19,034 nucleotides of DNA. It comes from an uncultured Chloroflexota bacterium. GTDB lineage: Bacteria > Chloroflexota > Anaerolineae > Aggregatilineales > Phototrophicaceae. This document shows, in pieces, positions 12,914 to 19,034 of the stretch. The notes under the pieces were generated by a model that was given only the letters and a program-made list of their open reading frames with translations, was not told where the DNA came from and ran no database searches. The first letter of the stretch is position 1. Each line of letters begins with the position of its first letter. Where the stretch lies: the NCBI GenBank assembly GCA_937870805.1, contig CALMZT010000665.1, forward strand, positions 1 through 19,034. Direction: 5' to 3'. Position numbers and translations under genes: made by a program.

Positions 12914-13648
12914 TCACACTCGATTTTCTTTTTCGTAACTGCTGACAATATCCTGCACCAATCCTGAACGAACGATATCTGCGGTTCCGAACTTCACCAC
13001 CTTGACTTGTGGAATCCAGGATAAGCGGGCTACCGCGTCTGACAGGCCGGAATTGCGAATGTCGGTTTGGTTTTCGTCACCGCTCACCACCACAACGCAA
13101 TTATTACCGATGCGGGTAAGGAAGAGCTTCATTTGCTCGACGGTGGCATTCTGAGCTTCATCCAGTATGACGATTGCATTCTTGAAAGTGCGCCCGCGCA
13201 TGTACGCAAATGGTTGAGGCTCAATGCGCCCCATTTTGATTAGGTATTCAACGTAGGTCTTCCCCAGCCGCTCATTAAGCACATCGCGAAATGCGGCAAT
13301 GTATGGGCTGTATTTCTCTTCCAATTCACCGGGCAAGAAGCCGAGACTTTCGCCAGCGTCAACAGCCGGACGCGTGATAATGATTTTGTCGTAGTTTTTG
13401 GATTCCAGCATCTCGGCAGCAAGTGCGCCTGCGATATAAGTCTTGCCGGTCCCGGCTGGCCCGAGGCCGAAGATTAAGCTAAAGTTTCGGATTGCGTTGA
13501 TGTAGCGCTTTTGATTTTCGTTCTTGGCTTCAATTGGGGTAGTGATACGCTTGGCGACTATTTCGAAAGGCTGCGACGTTTCTTGGTACTGGTCTTGCGG
13601 TTGATGACGCTTACTGTTGCGGGTCTGCTTTCTGCCCGAATTCGCCAT
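12914..13648 (-). CDS. phoH: PhoH-like P-loop ATPase
   Basis: 244 aa from ATG at 13648, chosen because AAAGG lies 8 bases upstream; a GTG three codons earlier is possible but would abut the Shine-Dalgarno. After a basic, Gln/Arg-rich leader (about 1-30) come Walker A GPAGTGKT, the PhoH signature TRPAVDAGESLGFLPGELEE, Walker B AIVILDEAQNA and the sensor VVVVSGDENQTD. This matches the single-domain PhoH family common in phages. Its biochemical role is an ATPase or RNA helicase; in phages the purpose is uncertain. It is the first gene of the leftward block and has a good promoter whose -35 lies inside an operator palindrome. Confidence 0.94.
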   Translation of the reverse strand: MANSGRKQTRNSKRHQPQDQYQETSQPFEIVAKRITTPIEAKNENQKRYINAIRNFSLIFGLGPAGTGKTYIAGALAAEMLESKNYDKIIITRPAVDAGESLGFLPGELEEKYSPYIAAFRDVLNERLGKTYVEYLIKMGRIEPQPFAYMRGRTFKNAIVILDEAQNATVEQMKLFLTRIGNNCVVVVSGDENQTDIRNSGLSDAVARLSWIPQVKVVKFGTADIVRSGLVQDIVSSYEKENRV

Positions 13649-13685
13649 ACTCTTCACCTTTCGAGATTGCTGCTAGATGAAATTC

Positions 13686-13723
13686 ATCATATCAGGAAAG
13701 GTAAAGTAAGTCACTATTGACTT
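13686..13723 (-). promoter_or_regulatory. phoH promoter with operator palindrome over the -35
   Basis: The palindrome AAGTCACTATTGACTT (13708-13723) matches 15 of 16 positions. On the minus strand its left half provides GTGACT (13709-13714), a fair -35, 17 bases from TATGAT (13686-13691). It lies between phoH and the last tail gene. No convincing hairpin terminator separates the tail genes from phoH, so bound repressor here might also stop late transcripts. Confidence 0.65.
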
Positions 13724-13749
13724 ATTTATTAAGCCCGAGCGCTTCGCAT

Positions 13750-14355
13750 CTATGGGATGATAGAAAACTGATAGCTTACTAAGTCGAACGCGTCACCCGC
13801 GTTGGCGGCGGATAAGTCGAATGAAATGAACATATCCGTAGCGATGTTGAATGCAGTTGCAACGTCAGACGCAGAACCACCACCGCCACTACCGTTTATT
13901 GGGGTCCAGCTCATTCGTGTAAAGCTTGTAGCCGATGTAACGTTCGCAAACGACTCAATGCGCAAATCAATGAGATTACCGGCGTTCATGTTAAAGCCAG
14001 CTAGAGGATTGTCCGTAGTAGTTCCGTTTGTCCCGAGCCTTACATTGACCCCCGCCGTCGCGAAGGCACCACGTCGTCGAAAGTGCGCACTTAAACAAAT
14101 CCTACTGCCTAGCTCTAACGCATTCGCTGGTATCACAGGATTGCCGAGCGGCAAAACGAAGCTTCCTGCTGTGACTCCGGTAAGGGTCGCAACAGGCGCA
14201 GCTAGACTGCCCGAGGCACGTGCCAGTATATACGGAATGCCTTTAGGGTTGCGCCCGTTTGGACCCACAAATACCATCTTACCTGTGCTATCCGGCTTCA
14301 CCCGCGCGACACCTAATGCCAATGCGTTTACTAAAAAACTAGAAATTCCACTCAC
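13750..14355 (-). CDS. Tail or virion surface protein with shared N-terminal module
   Basis: 201 aa, starting at GTG 14355 with AAGGAG six bases upstream. The first 35 residues (MSGISSFLVNALALGVARVK, then DSTGKMVFVGPNGR) are a close match to the start of the next gene upstream (MSGLSTFLMNAMALAMARFK, then DSAGNSTLVGIDGK). The rest (about 55-201) is rich in Thr, Ser, Asn and Gly with strand-like spacing and a GGGGSAS linker, typical of trimeric tail or appendage proteins. I infer a second tail spike or fibre protein, or a capsid-decorating appendage, attached through the same N-terminal module. Confidence 0.75.
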   Translation of the reverse strand: MSGISSFLVNALALGVARVKPDSTGKMVFVGPNGRNPKGIPYILARASGSLAAPVATLTGVTAGSFVLPLGNPVIPANALELGSRICLSAHFRRRGAFATAGVNVRLGTNGTTTDNPLAGFNMNAGNLIDLRIESFANVTSATSFTRMSWTPINGSGGGGSASDVATAFNIATDMFISFDLSAANAGDAFDLVSYQFSIIP

Positions 14356-14408
14356 GCCATACTCCTTGATTTAATTCTCTCTATGCTTGATTGAATCTTC
14401 TGAAATGA

Positions 14409-16157
14409 CTATGCTGCCAATGTCGTCTCTGCCTTCCAACCCCCGCTCGTGTATCTGTATGACGCGACGTTGCTAGGCGAAGGCGCGTCTATCTCGCAGC
14501 TATCTCCTATCTGAAATGAGCCTGCCGATGGCATAGCGGTTGTCACTACCCTAACTCGTGTGGAGCCAATGGCATTTGTAGGCCGAATGTCCAAAGCAAT
14601 TAAATCTTGCAGTGCATCCATTGCGCCAGCAGTTCGTGTCTTCCACGGGAATCCAGCAACTACGACGCCATCATCATACATATATCCCGCCTGCATCTGC
14701 GGGAGGTCAACATACTTGTCATACGAGCCAGGGACCGTTCCTCGGTAGAGGCGGATAAAGCAAATCGGACTATTGCCCAGAGGAACCAGCACACCGCTTC
14801 CGCCATTTGTCGGGGATATAACCTTCTCTGTCCCGCCGAAGGAGCTTCCCAATTTTCTAGCTGCATCAAATACTGCCTGGGCGTGGTAATAATAAGTTCC
14901 AGTCGCTTCTCTCCACACAACGTCAGTAGTGCTTTGTATCGCAGGCATATTCAAAGTGTATTTAGCACACAGGACGCGTTCGAATCCCCCCAACACACGC
15001 GACTCACGAATAATTGAGCGATGGGAAAGCAGATACGAGTAGGCGCTAAAAATCGCAAGAGGGGTAACGCCGTCTGATTCACAAATCGTGATTCCGTACT
15101 GCTGGGATGTGCCGATGGCATCTTGCTTGGTTACCACAGAGCGGCAGTTATTAATGACCAAGTCTTTGTTGCTTGTCGTCTGCACATCAAATCCAGGCGT
15201 GATAACGTGATTCATATTAAACATGAACTGCACATTGTTTAATACGCATGTACGACGTGCCGTGCCTGTGAGCTTGATTCTGGAGCCCTTGGTTACATCA
15301 TGCTTCCAAATAAATGAATCGTTGAACGTCACATCGGAATCTTCAATAACCATGGAGTCCGCTTCCTCGATATGGGTTGCGTCAACAATGACGCTGCGAC
15401 ACTGGAAGAAGTACATGCCTCCACCGATCTGTCCAAGAATCGTACCGCCCTGGCATTTATATAAAGCGATTCCATTCGAGCCACCGACGTTGGAGTTACC
15501 GCAACCCCCTCCACGTATACGCAACCCGTCACCGAGTCCGGTCAACCGTATTTGGTAATCACTGCCCTGCGCATACGCACAACTCCAACCGTCTATGGTA
15601 AAACCGTCCATGTAGTTGTTGGTTGTCCAGACCATCCCATGCACAAATCGTCCAGAGATATTGCGCACCATGTGGGGGGCACCCAAACATACAAGCTTAG
15701 CCGTTACGGTATTATAATTGGCTATGTTATTTAGACGTGCGCCGTCGAAAAATGCCCCTTGTCGGTTCGTATACGCAACAGTCCAGTTAAGACCGTCAGT
15801 CGTATTGACCAGAAACAAGAAGCCTTGCGTGTAAGACGCTCCGAGGGGCGGTCTAAACTCGCACCCCGGCTCACACAGTACGCTAACGTTATACGGAATC
15901 TGAATCGACGACTCGTAAGTGTCGTGTATTCCAGCGTTAAAAATAAGCGTACCGCCAGTCGGCGCGCTCATTGTTCCGAAAGCTGCTGTTATCCTTGCAT
16001 TTACTTGGGCAGCAGTCAGGCCCGGATTAATATAGACAGCTGGCCCGAGTCGCTTTCCGTCAATACCAACAAGCGTTGAATTGCCTGCGCTATCAACCTT
16101 GAATCGCGCCATAGCAAGCGCCATGGCGTTCATTAAAAATGTAGATAATCCGCTCAT
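14409..16157 (-). CDS. Tail spike protein, probable right-handed beta-helix
   Basis: 582 aa from ATG at 16157; a GTG five codons earlier is rejected because the paralogous gene starts with the same MSG[LI]S and because this ATG overlaps the previous stop (TAATG). The N-terminal module (1-40) is followed by a head typical of pectate-lyase-like spikes (NARITAAFGTMSAPTGGTLIF, GIHDTYESSIQIP) and by repeated short strands with Asn/Asp/Gly turns to about residue 400. A C-terminal region ends DAPSPSNVASYRYTSGGWKA, resembling the closing domain of many spike proteins. It probably binds and may degrade a host surface polysaccharide. Catalytic residues cannot be assigned. Confidence 0.85.
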   Translation of the reverse strand: MSGLSTFLMNAMALAMARFKVDSAGNSTLVGIDGKRLGPAVYINPGLTAAQVNARITAAFGTMSAPTGGTLIFNAGIHDTYESSIQIPYNVSVLCEPGCEFRPPLGASYTQGFLFLVNTTDGLNWTVAYTNRQGAFFDGARLNNIANYNTVTAKLVCLGAPHMVRNISGRFVHGMVWTTNNYMDGFTIDGWSCAYAQGSDYQIRLTGLGDGLRIRGGGCGNSNVGGSNGIALYKCQGGTILGQIGGGMYFFQCRSVIVDATHIEEADSMVIEDSDVTFNDSFIWKHDVTKGSRIKLTGTARRTCVLNNVQFMFNMNHVITPGFDVQTTSNKDLVINNCRSVVTKQDAIGTSQQYGITICESDGVTPLAIFSAYSYLLSHRSIIRESRVLGGFERVLCAKYTLNMPAIQSTTDVVWREATGTYYYHAQAVFDAARKLGSSFGGTEKVISPTNGGSGVLVPLGNSPICFIRLYRGTVPGSYDKYVDLPQMQAGYMYDDGVVVAGFPWKTRTAGAMDALQDLIALDIRPTNAIGSTRVRVVTTAMPSAGSFQIGDSCEIDAPSPSNVASYRYTSGGWKAETTLAA

Positions 16158-16345
16158 TACTGCTTCGTCCACTGAGAAATGCCACTGACGCTTCCTGACG
16201 AGTAGCTTAATGTTTGACGATAAGTGAAGTTTCCAGATACCACCTGAACGTAGTTCAGTGTGCCGTCGCCGTTATACGCAAGCGTTTTCGGAAGACTGTC
16301 GGGGTCAATCATGTTGCCGTCAGGTACGGTAATAACTGCGCTCAT
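16157..16345 (-). CDS. Small tail-associated protein
   Basis: 62 aa from ATG at 16345, which has an ideal AAGGAG five bases upstream; a longer reading from 16378 is not supported. It begins MSAVITVPDGNMIDPDSLPK and continues with YNGDGTLNYVQV and TYRQTLSYSSGSVSGISQW, a pattern I know from small proteins next to phage tail fibre genes. It has short beta-strands and no membrane segment. It is translationally coupled to the tail spike (TAATG overlap) and is the first gene after the operator-controlled promoter region. A structural or connector role is likely. Confidence 0.75.
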   Translation of the reverse strand: MSAVITVPDGNMIDPDSLPKTLAYNGDGTLNYVQVVSGNFTYRQTLSYSSGSVSGISQWTKQ

Positions 16346-16395
16346 TTGCACTCCTTTGAATTGTGGCGAGTATGGCACTTATGAATGAAATAATC

Positions 16396-16433
16396 AAGTC
16401 ACTGGTGACTTACCTTTGACGGATAAATGTCAA
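16396..16433 (-). promoter_or_regulatory. Tail operon promoter region with operator palindrome
   Basis: AAGTCACTGGTGACTT (16396-16411) matches 15 of 16 positions. On the minus strand a consensus TTGACA (16428-16433) lies upstream, so the palindrome falls exactly where the -10 should be; no good -10 is visible apart from TAAGTC at a 15-base spacing. The palindrome lies about 50 bases from the tail gene start. Confidence 0.55.
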
Positions 16434-16612
16434 TAGATGCGAAAGTAGTCAATCGTAGTCGCGAACTGATAATGCTCAAGCGCGCGATGCAACTCAGCAA
16501 CCTCTTGTTCTATGATTTTCTCCACTTTATCGAACTCTTCTTTTGTGCTTGGTATTTCCCGCTCTCGCGTTGCCTTGATAGTTATGGCGAAACTTACCGT
16601 GCGCTCGGTCAC
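16430..16612 (-). CDS. Small protein of unknown function
   Basis: 60 aa with a GTG start at 16612 that overlaps the metallophosphoesterase stop (GTGA). The sequence begins MTERTVSFAITIKATREREI and goes on to a charged helix (STKEEFDKVEKIIEQEVAEL). The strand-then-amphipathic-helix layout looks like a genuine small folded protein, and the overlap suggests coupling. No family recognised. A competing plus-strand frame over the same bases has no ribosome-binding site or partner. Confidence 0.55.
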   Translation of the reverse strand: MTERTVSFAITIKATREREIPSTKEEFDKVEKIIEQEVAELHRALEHYQFATTIDYFRIY

Positions 16613-17769
16613 GATGTTTTAACTCTCGCAATTTCGCTCGGGTTTCTGTAGTAGAACTTGCCACCAACAACTGCGAAGTCAGTAATCGGCACGTACTCTT
16701 GATTCACGAGTTTTTCCTGCGTGTCGATGTGCGCCAACAGAAAGCCCATATCCCATTTCTCGGCATTGCAGTATGAGGCGTCCTTCAGGTGTCCGCAGCC
16801 AGTTTGAATCCAGCTATACGATCCGAACACTTCGTTGTGACAGGGTGTAACTTTGAATTTGTGCGAGTGCCCATTCGTTCCAGGCATCCCCAGGCTAATG
16901 CCCTCTGGGAAGTGGTTGGTGACGTAGCAGCCGAAGTAGACCTTGTAGTTCTTTGCCACTTCCGACTTTACATTGGTGGCCGTGTACGTTGCCAAGTCGG
17001 ACTTCGCAATGAAGTTTACCTGATACTTATCAAGACCCAGCAGGCTGCCCACCGTGAAGCCGTGAATGTCGGAGAGCAGCACCTTCATGGCCGGTGTCGC
17101 GTCTGCGAGATGCTTTACAAGCCTGTCTTCATGGTTGCCGCTCATCCAATCTATTTGTGCGCCAGGGCATACCTCGCGCAAGGGCTGTAAAATGCTTTTA
17201 TGTACAAACGTTATTTTGGATGCGATATTGAAGCTGCGGGGATCAACTGTGTATCTTCCAAACTCCGCAGCATCCCAGATGTCTCCGTTCAACACGATGA
17301 TGTCCGGCTGCACTCGCTTTGCCGTATCGATCAGTATGCGAAGGTAGAAGGGATCAACCAGCTCATCATGAAGGTCGCTACAAATTAGAATCGTCTGAAA
17401 ACGCTTTCCCGTGGGTCGCAGGTACTTCTCTGCGTAGTCCGCGCGCTCAATGTTCAGTTTGCGGTAGTGGTCAACCGAGGCGTGCTTCGCGACGTTGCGC
17501 TCCATCGCGTGCTGCTGTCTTGTGAGCATGACACCCGATTGCCGCTTGAACTCATTGAACGTCCCAAAGAACGCCGACCAGACTGACTCCGCGAACCTGC
17601 CATGCACTCGATAATAGTTTCGTGACAGTGCTGTCTCTGGATTCGCAGTCGCAATGGCTCGAATGTCTGCAATGCACTGATCCGCAGTTCCGATTCTTTC
17701 CTTTGGGATAAGCGTCTCTGAAAGGGGTGATTCATTCGTAGAAACTTTCTTGCTGGCGTTTTTGGACAT
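16609..17769 (-). CDS. Calcineurin-like metallophosphoesterase with extra N-terminal domain
   Basis: 386 aa, ATG at 17769, 17 bases after the Rz gene. The catalytic domain (about 125-340) shows all metal-binding blocks: ICSDLHDE (Asp132, His134), LNGDIWD (Asp163), SGNHED (Asn212, His213), a later NHF histidine and NGHSHKF (His301, His303). The first 120 residues form an additional helical region including LSRNYYRVHGRFAESVWSAF, which resembles helix-turn-helix repeats seen in homing-endonuclease-associated proteins. The enzyme would hydrolyse phosphodiester bonds, with nucleic acid or nucleotides the likely substrate. Its place between lysis and tail genes gives no direct hint. Confidence 0.88.
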   Translation of the reverse strand: MSKNASKKVSTNESPLSETLIPKERIGTADQCIADIRAIATANPETALSRNYYRVHGRFAESVWSAFFGTFNEFKRQSGVMLTRQQHAMERNVAKHASVDHYRKLNIERADYAEKYLRPTGKRFQTILICSDLHDELVDPFYLRILIDTAKRVQPDIIVLNGDIWDAAEFGRYTVDPRSFNIASKITFVHKSILQPLREVCPGAQIDWMSGNHEDRLVKHLADATPAMKVLLSDIHGFTVGSLLGLDKYQVNFIAKSDLATYTATNVKSEVAKNYKVYFGCYVTNHFPEGISLGMPGTNGHSHKFKVTPCHNEVFGSYSWIQTGCGHLKDASYCNAEKWDMGFLLAHIDTQEKLVNQEYVPITDFAVVGGKFYYRNPSEIARVKTS

Positions 17770-17786
17770 AGGCTTTGTCTGATGGG

Positions 17787-18371
17787 TTATTCGGACAGAA
17801 TGCGGGCGTTCTGCTTTGCTATCAGGTCGCTAACCCAGTCCACCAAAGTATCGTGGCGCTTGGACAGGTCGTGATACATGCCAACTATTTCGAGGTCGTT
17901 GTCGATGAAGTCTTCGTCGGTAACAAGGGAAGGGGCTTCGCCTTCACCATCGAGCCAGGAGGCGGGGTCAACAGGTTTGTCGGCTCTTGCGGCGTTGAGC
18001 AACCCGACAGTGCGATCATTAAGGACGCGCTGGCAACCGTCAGATGTAGATGAATTCGATCCGCTACTTTCCGGCACTTGTCCCGCATCCACCGTGCCGT
18101 TTGCTTTAGAACGTTTTGCGGGAACTCGAACGTGCGTTTCATGGCGCTTTACCTCTTTGCGAATGTTGTCGATGTTGGTTCTGGTGGACTCCACCTTTGC
18201 TTGCAATACCTTTTCAGACTTTTGCATCGCGACTACGCTGCGAACGTCTGTCTTGCGCGTTTCTACGATGTGCTCTACGCGATCCGCTTTAACGAACCTG
18301 CCCTTGACGTAGTACCCGAGAGAAGTACCCACCAGCAACCCCGTCAAGAGCGCAATTAGCAGATTTCTCAT
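17787..18371 (-). CDS. Rz: Inner-membrane spanin (Rz-like)
   Basis: 194 aa from ATG at 18371, which has AAGGGG upstream and overlaps the endolysin stop (ATGA); a longer reading from 18398 is rejected. It has a single N-terminal transmembrane segment (LLIALLTGLLVGTSLGYYV) followed by a long charged periplasmic part with coiled-coil-like heptads (about 40-95), as in i-spanins. The total length is somewhat above lambda Rz (153 aa); the extra C-terminal acidic region is unassigned. With the nested Rz1 it spans the periplasm and fuses the inner and outer membranes in the last step of lysis. This marks a Gram-negative host. Confidence 0.85.
   Translation of the reverse strand: MRNLLIALLTGLLVGTSLGYYVKGRFVKADRVEHIVETRKTDVRSVVAMQKSEKVLQAKVESTRTNIDNIRKEVKRHETHVRVPAKRSKANGTVDAGQVPESSGSNSSTSDGCQRVLNDRTVGLLNAARADKPVDPASWLDGEGEAPSLVTDEDFIDNDLEIVGMYHDLSKRHDTLVDWVSDLIAKQNARILSE
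17885..18142 (-). CDS. Rz1: Outer-membrane spanin lipoprotein (Rz1-like), nested in Rz
   Basis: 85 aa in a different frame, entirely inside Rz. ATG at 18142 has an AGAGGT Shine-Dalgarno; an internal ATG at 18088 would give a more usual signal length. A lipoprotein signal is clear: a basic region, a hydrophobic stretch (LTVASASLMIALSGC) and the lipobox LSGC with Cys48. The mature part is about 38 residues and proline-rich (PQEP, PPPG, LPLLPTK), as is typical for Rz1. Confidence 0.82.
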   Translation of the reverse strand: MKRTFEFPQNVLKQTARWMRDKCRKVADRIHLHLTVASASLMIALSGCSTPQEPTNLLTPPPGSMVKAKPLPLLPTKTSSTTTSK

Positions 18372-18892
18372 TGGAGCCCCTTCTGCGCCGCAAGACACTT
18401 ATCGCGACGTTCGAGGCTTCGGGTCCACACGCCCCAGCAGCGCTTGTTTGGCTTGCCGTTGATGAGTGTTGAGCAATCATATTTATCGACCCGCCTATAC
18501 TGCGTGTACGCGCGACAAGCCGCCTCGTAGTCGCCCGCGTTGGTATTCAAAACCATGTCACTTTCGCAGGTTCGTCTCACGCCATATTGATACGAGAAGT
18601 TAACCAGAATGTCGTACTCGACTTGAGACATCGGGCCGGTTACGCAGCGCTTGAGCCCCTGTTCGTCCTTGTTGATGTGGGTCAGCGTGCGCTTGACCGC
18701 CTGCCCAGGCGTAATCGTGTCGCCCATTCTTACAGGCGTTCCGTCCTCGCGAAAAGTCGAACCGAAGCCGACTGTGGGGCGGTCATTCTTTACGGGTATG
18801 ACTGCGTTTTCCGTGAATCCTTCTTCCGAGATAATTCCCACGAGTGCGGCAGCAGACAAAGCCAGCGCAGCAATGCTAGTGCGCTTCATCAT
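18368..18892 (-). CDS. GH24 lysozyme-type endolysin, probable SAR endolysin
   Basis: 174 aa from ATG at 18892 (a second ATG follows directly); the upstream TTG reading to 18913 is rejected. The N-terminus (MMKRTSIAALALSAAALVGI) is a weakly hydrophobic Ala/Ser/Gly-rich segment, the signature of a signal-anchor-release domain that exports the enzyme and holds it inactive in the membrane. The catalytic region follows at once: Glu in ISEEGFT, Asp in VKNDRPTVGFGST and the adjacent Thr, then the conserved MSQVEYDILVNFSYQYG. It cleaves peptidoglycan between MurNAc and GlcNAc. The ATG overlaps the stop of the upstream holin-like gene. Confidence 0.9.
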   Translation of the reverse strand: MMKRTSIAALALSAAALVGIISEEGFTENAVIPVKNDRPTVGFGSTFREDGTPVRMGDTITPGQAVKRTLTHINKDEQGLKRCVTGPMSQVEYDILVNFSYQYGVRRTCESDMVLNTNAGDYEAACRAYTQYRRVDKYDCSTLINGKPNKRCWGVWTRSLERRDKCLAAQKGLQ

Positions 18893-19034
18893 GTCTTTTT
18901 GCTCCCCACCCAATAGGCAATTAATGCCAGCGTGGGCGATCCAATCGCGGCGCTATAAATGTCCCAGGTGATCTTCGCCGCAATCAGCGAATAGGTTGCT
19001 GCGCCAAGAAACGTCAGCACCATGATTCCGGTCA
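18889..19034 (-). CDS. Holin-like small membrane protein, C-terminal part (cut by window edge)
   Basis: The last 47 codons of a gene that continues beyond the right edge. The visible peptide contains hydrophobic segments (GIMVLTFLGAATYSLIAA and SAAIGSPTLALIAYWVG) with a short lysine-containing linker, and ends in SKKT. The stop codon overlaps the endolysin start. Small size, membrane segments, a basic C-terminal tip and position directly before the endolysin fit a holin or pinholin. With an SAR endolysin a pinholin is the usual partner (inference). Confidence 0.68.
   Translation of the reverse strand, partial: TGIMVLTFLGAATYSLIAAKITWDIYSAAIGSPTLALIAYWVGSKKT

Noticed and set aside
13724..13749. 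Possible terminator after the last tail gene
   Set aside because: Only a four-base AAGC/GCTT stem is visible on the minus strand, too weak to call.
14920..14935. ACGTCAGTAGTGCTTT, 12 of 16 matches to the operator
   Set aside because: It lies inside the tail spike gene, and about one match of this quality is expected by chance in a window this long.

Overview
The window reads as part of a temperate tailed phage (Caudoviricetes) genome, or an equivalent uncultivated viral contig, infecting a Gram-negative, probably proteobacterial, host. The evidence is a tyrosine integrase beside an attP site built on the 3' end of a tRNA-Val, an XRE-type repressor, a replication module, tail spike genes and a lysis cassette with an embedded spanin pair. 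Phage genes lie on both sides of the tRNA fragment, so this looks like attP of a free or circular phage genome and not a prophage end (attL or attR).

Layout from left to right. 1-2236: a CobS-like AAA+ ATPase (truncated by the window edge) and a CobT-like VWA protein, both on the minus strand. 2287-3663: the immunity region, with a 61-aa minus-strand gene, a plus-strand repressor with terminator, and a plus-strand PrtN/AlpA-like DNA-binding protein. 3660-5021: integrase (minus) and attP. 5022-13648: an early/replication block, all on the minus strand. In transcription order it holds PhoH-like ATPase, an unknown protein, an Hfq-like Sm protein, DnaB-family helicase, NUMOD4-HNH endonuclease, TOPRIM primase, a WGR-domain protein, a Cys-rich protein, ATP-dependent DNA ligase and three small or unknown genes. 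One of these, 59 codons long, is easily missed. 13750-19034: late genes, all minus. In transcription order they are a holin-like gene (cut by the right edge), SAR-type GH24 endolysin, Rz with nested Rz1, a metallophosphoesterase, a small protein, a small tail protein and two tail proteins that share an N-terminal module.

The most notable feature is a dispersed 16-bp palindrome, consensus AAGTCACTAGTGACTT. It occurs at least eight times with 13 or more matches, plus weaker copies, and all the strong copies are intergenic. It sits at or near the start of almost every transcription unit: cobS, cobT, repressor, the PrtN-like gene, ligase, the WGR gene (weaker), the hfq-like gene, phoH and the tail genes. 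Several copies overlap or adjoin TATAAT-like -10 elements. At the ligase gene the palindrome covers the start codon, and I see no clear promoter there. I infer a genome-wide regulon of the phage repressor, resembling in layout the scattered operators and stoperators of mycobacteriophage L5 but with a different, palindromic site.

Other points of interest are the Hfq-like protein with a near-canonical Sm2 motif (YKHAIESF), the WGR protein two genes from a DNA ligase, an HExxH motif in the CobT-like protein, and matched pairs of integrase arm-type repeats flanking the tRNA-derived core. All calls come from reading the sequence; no database search was possible.
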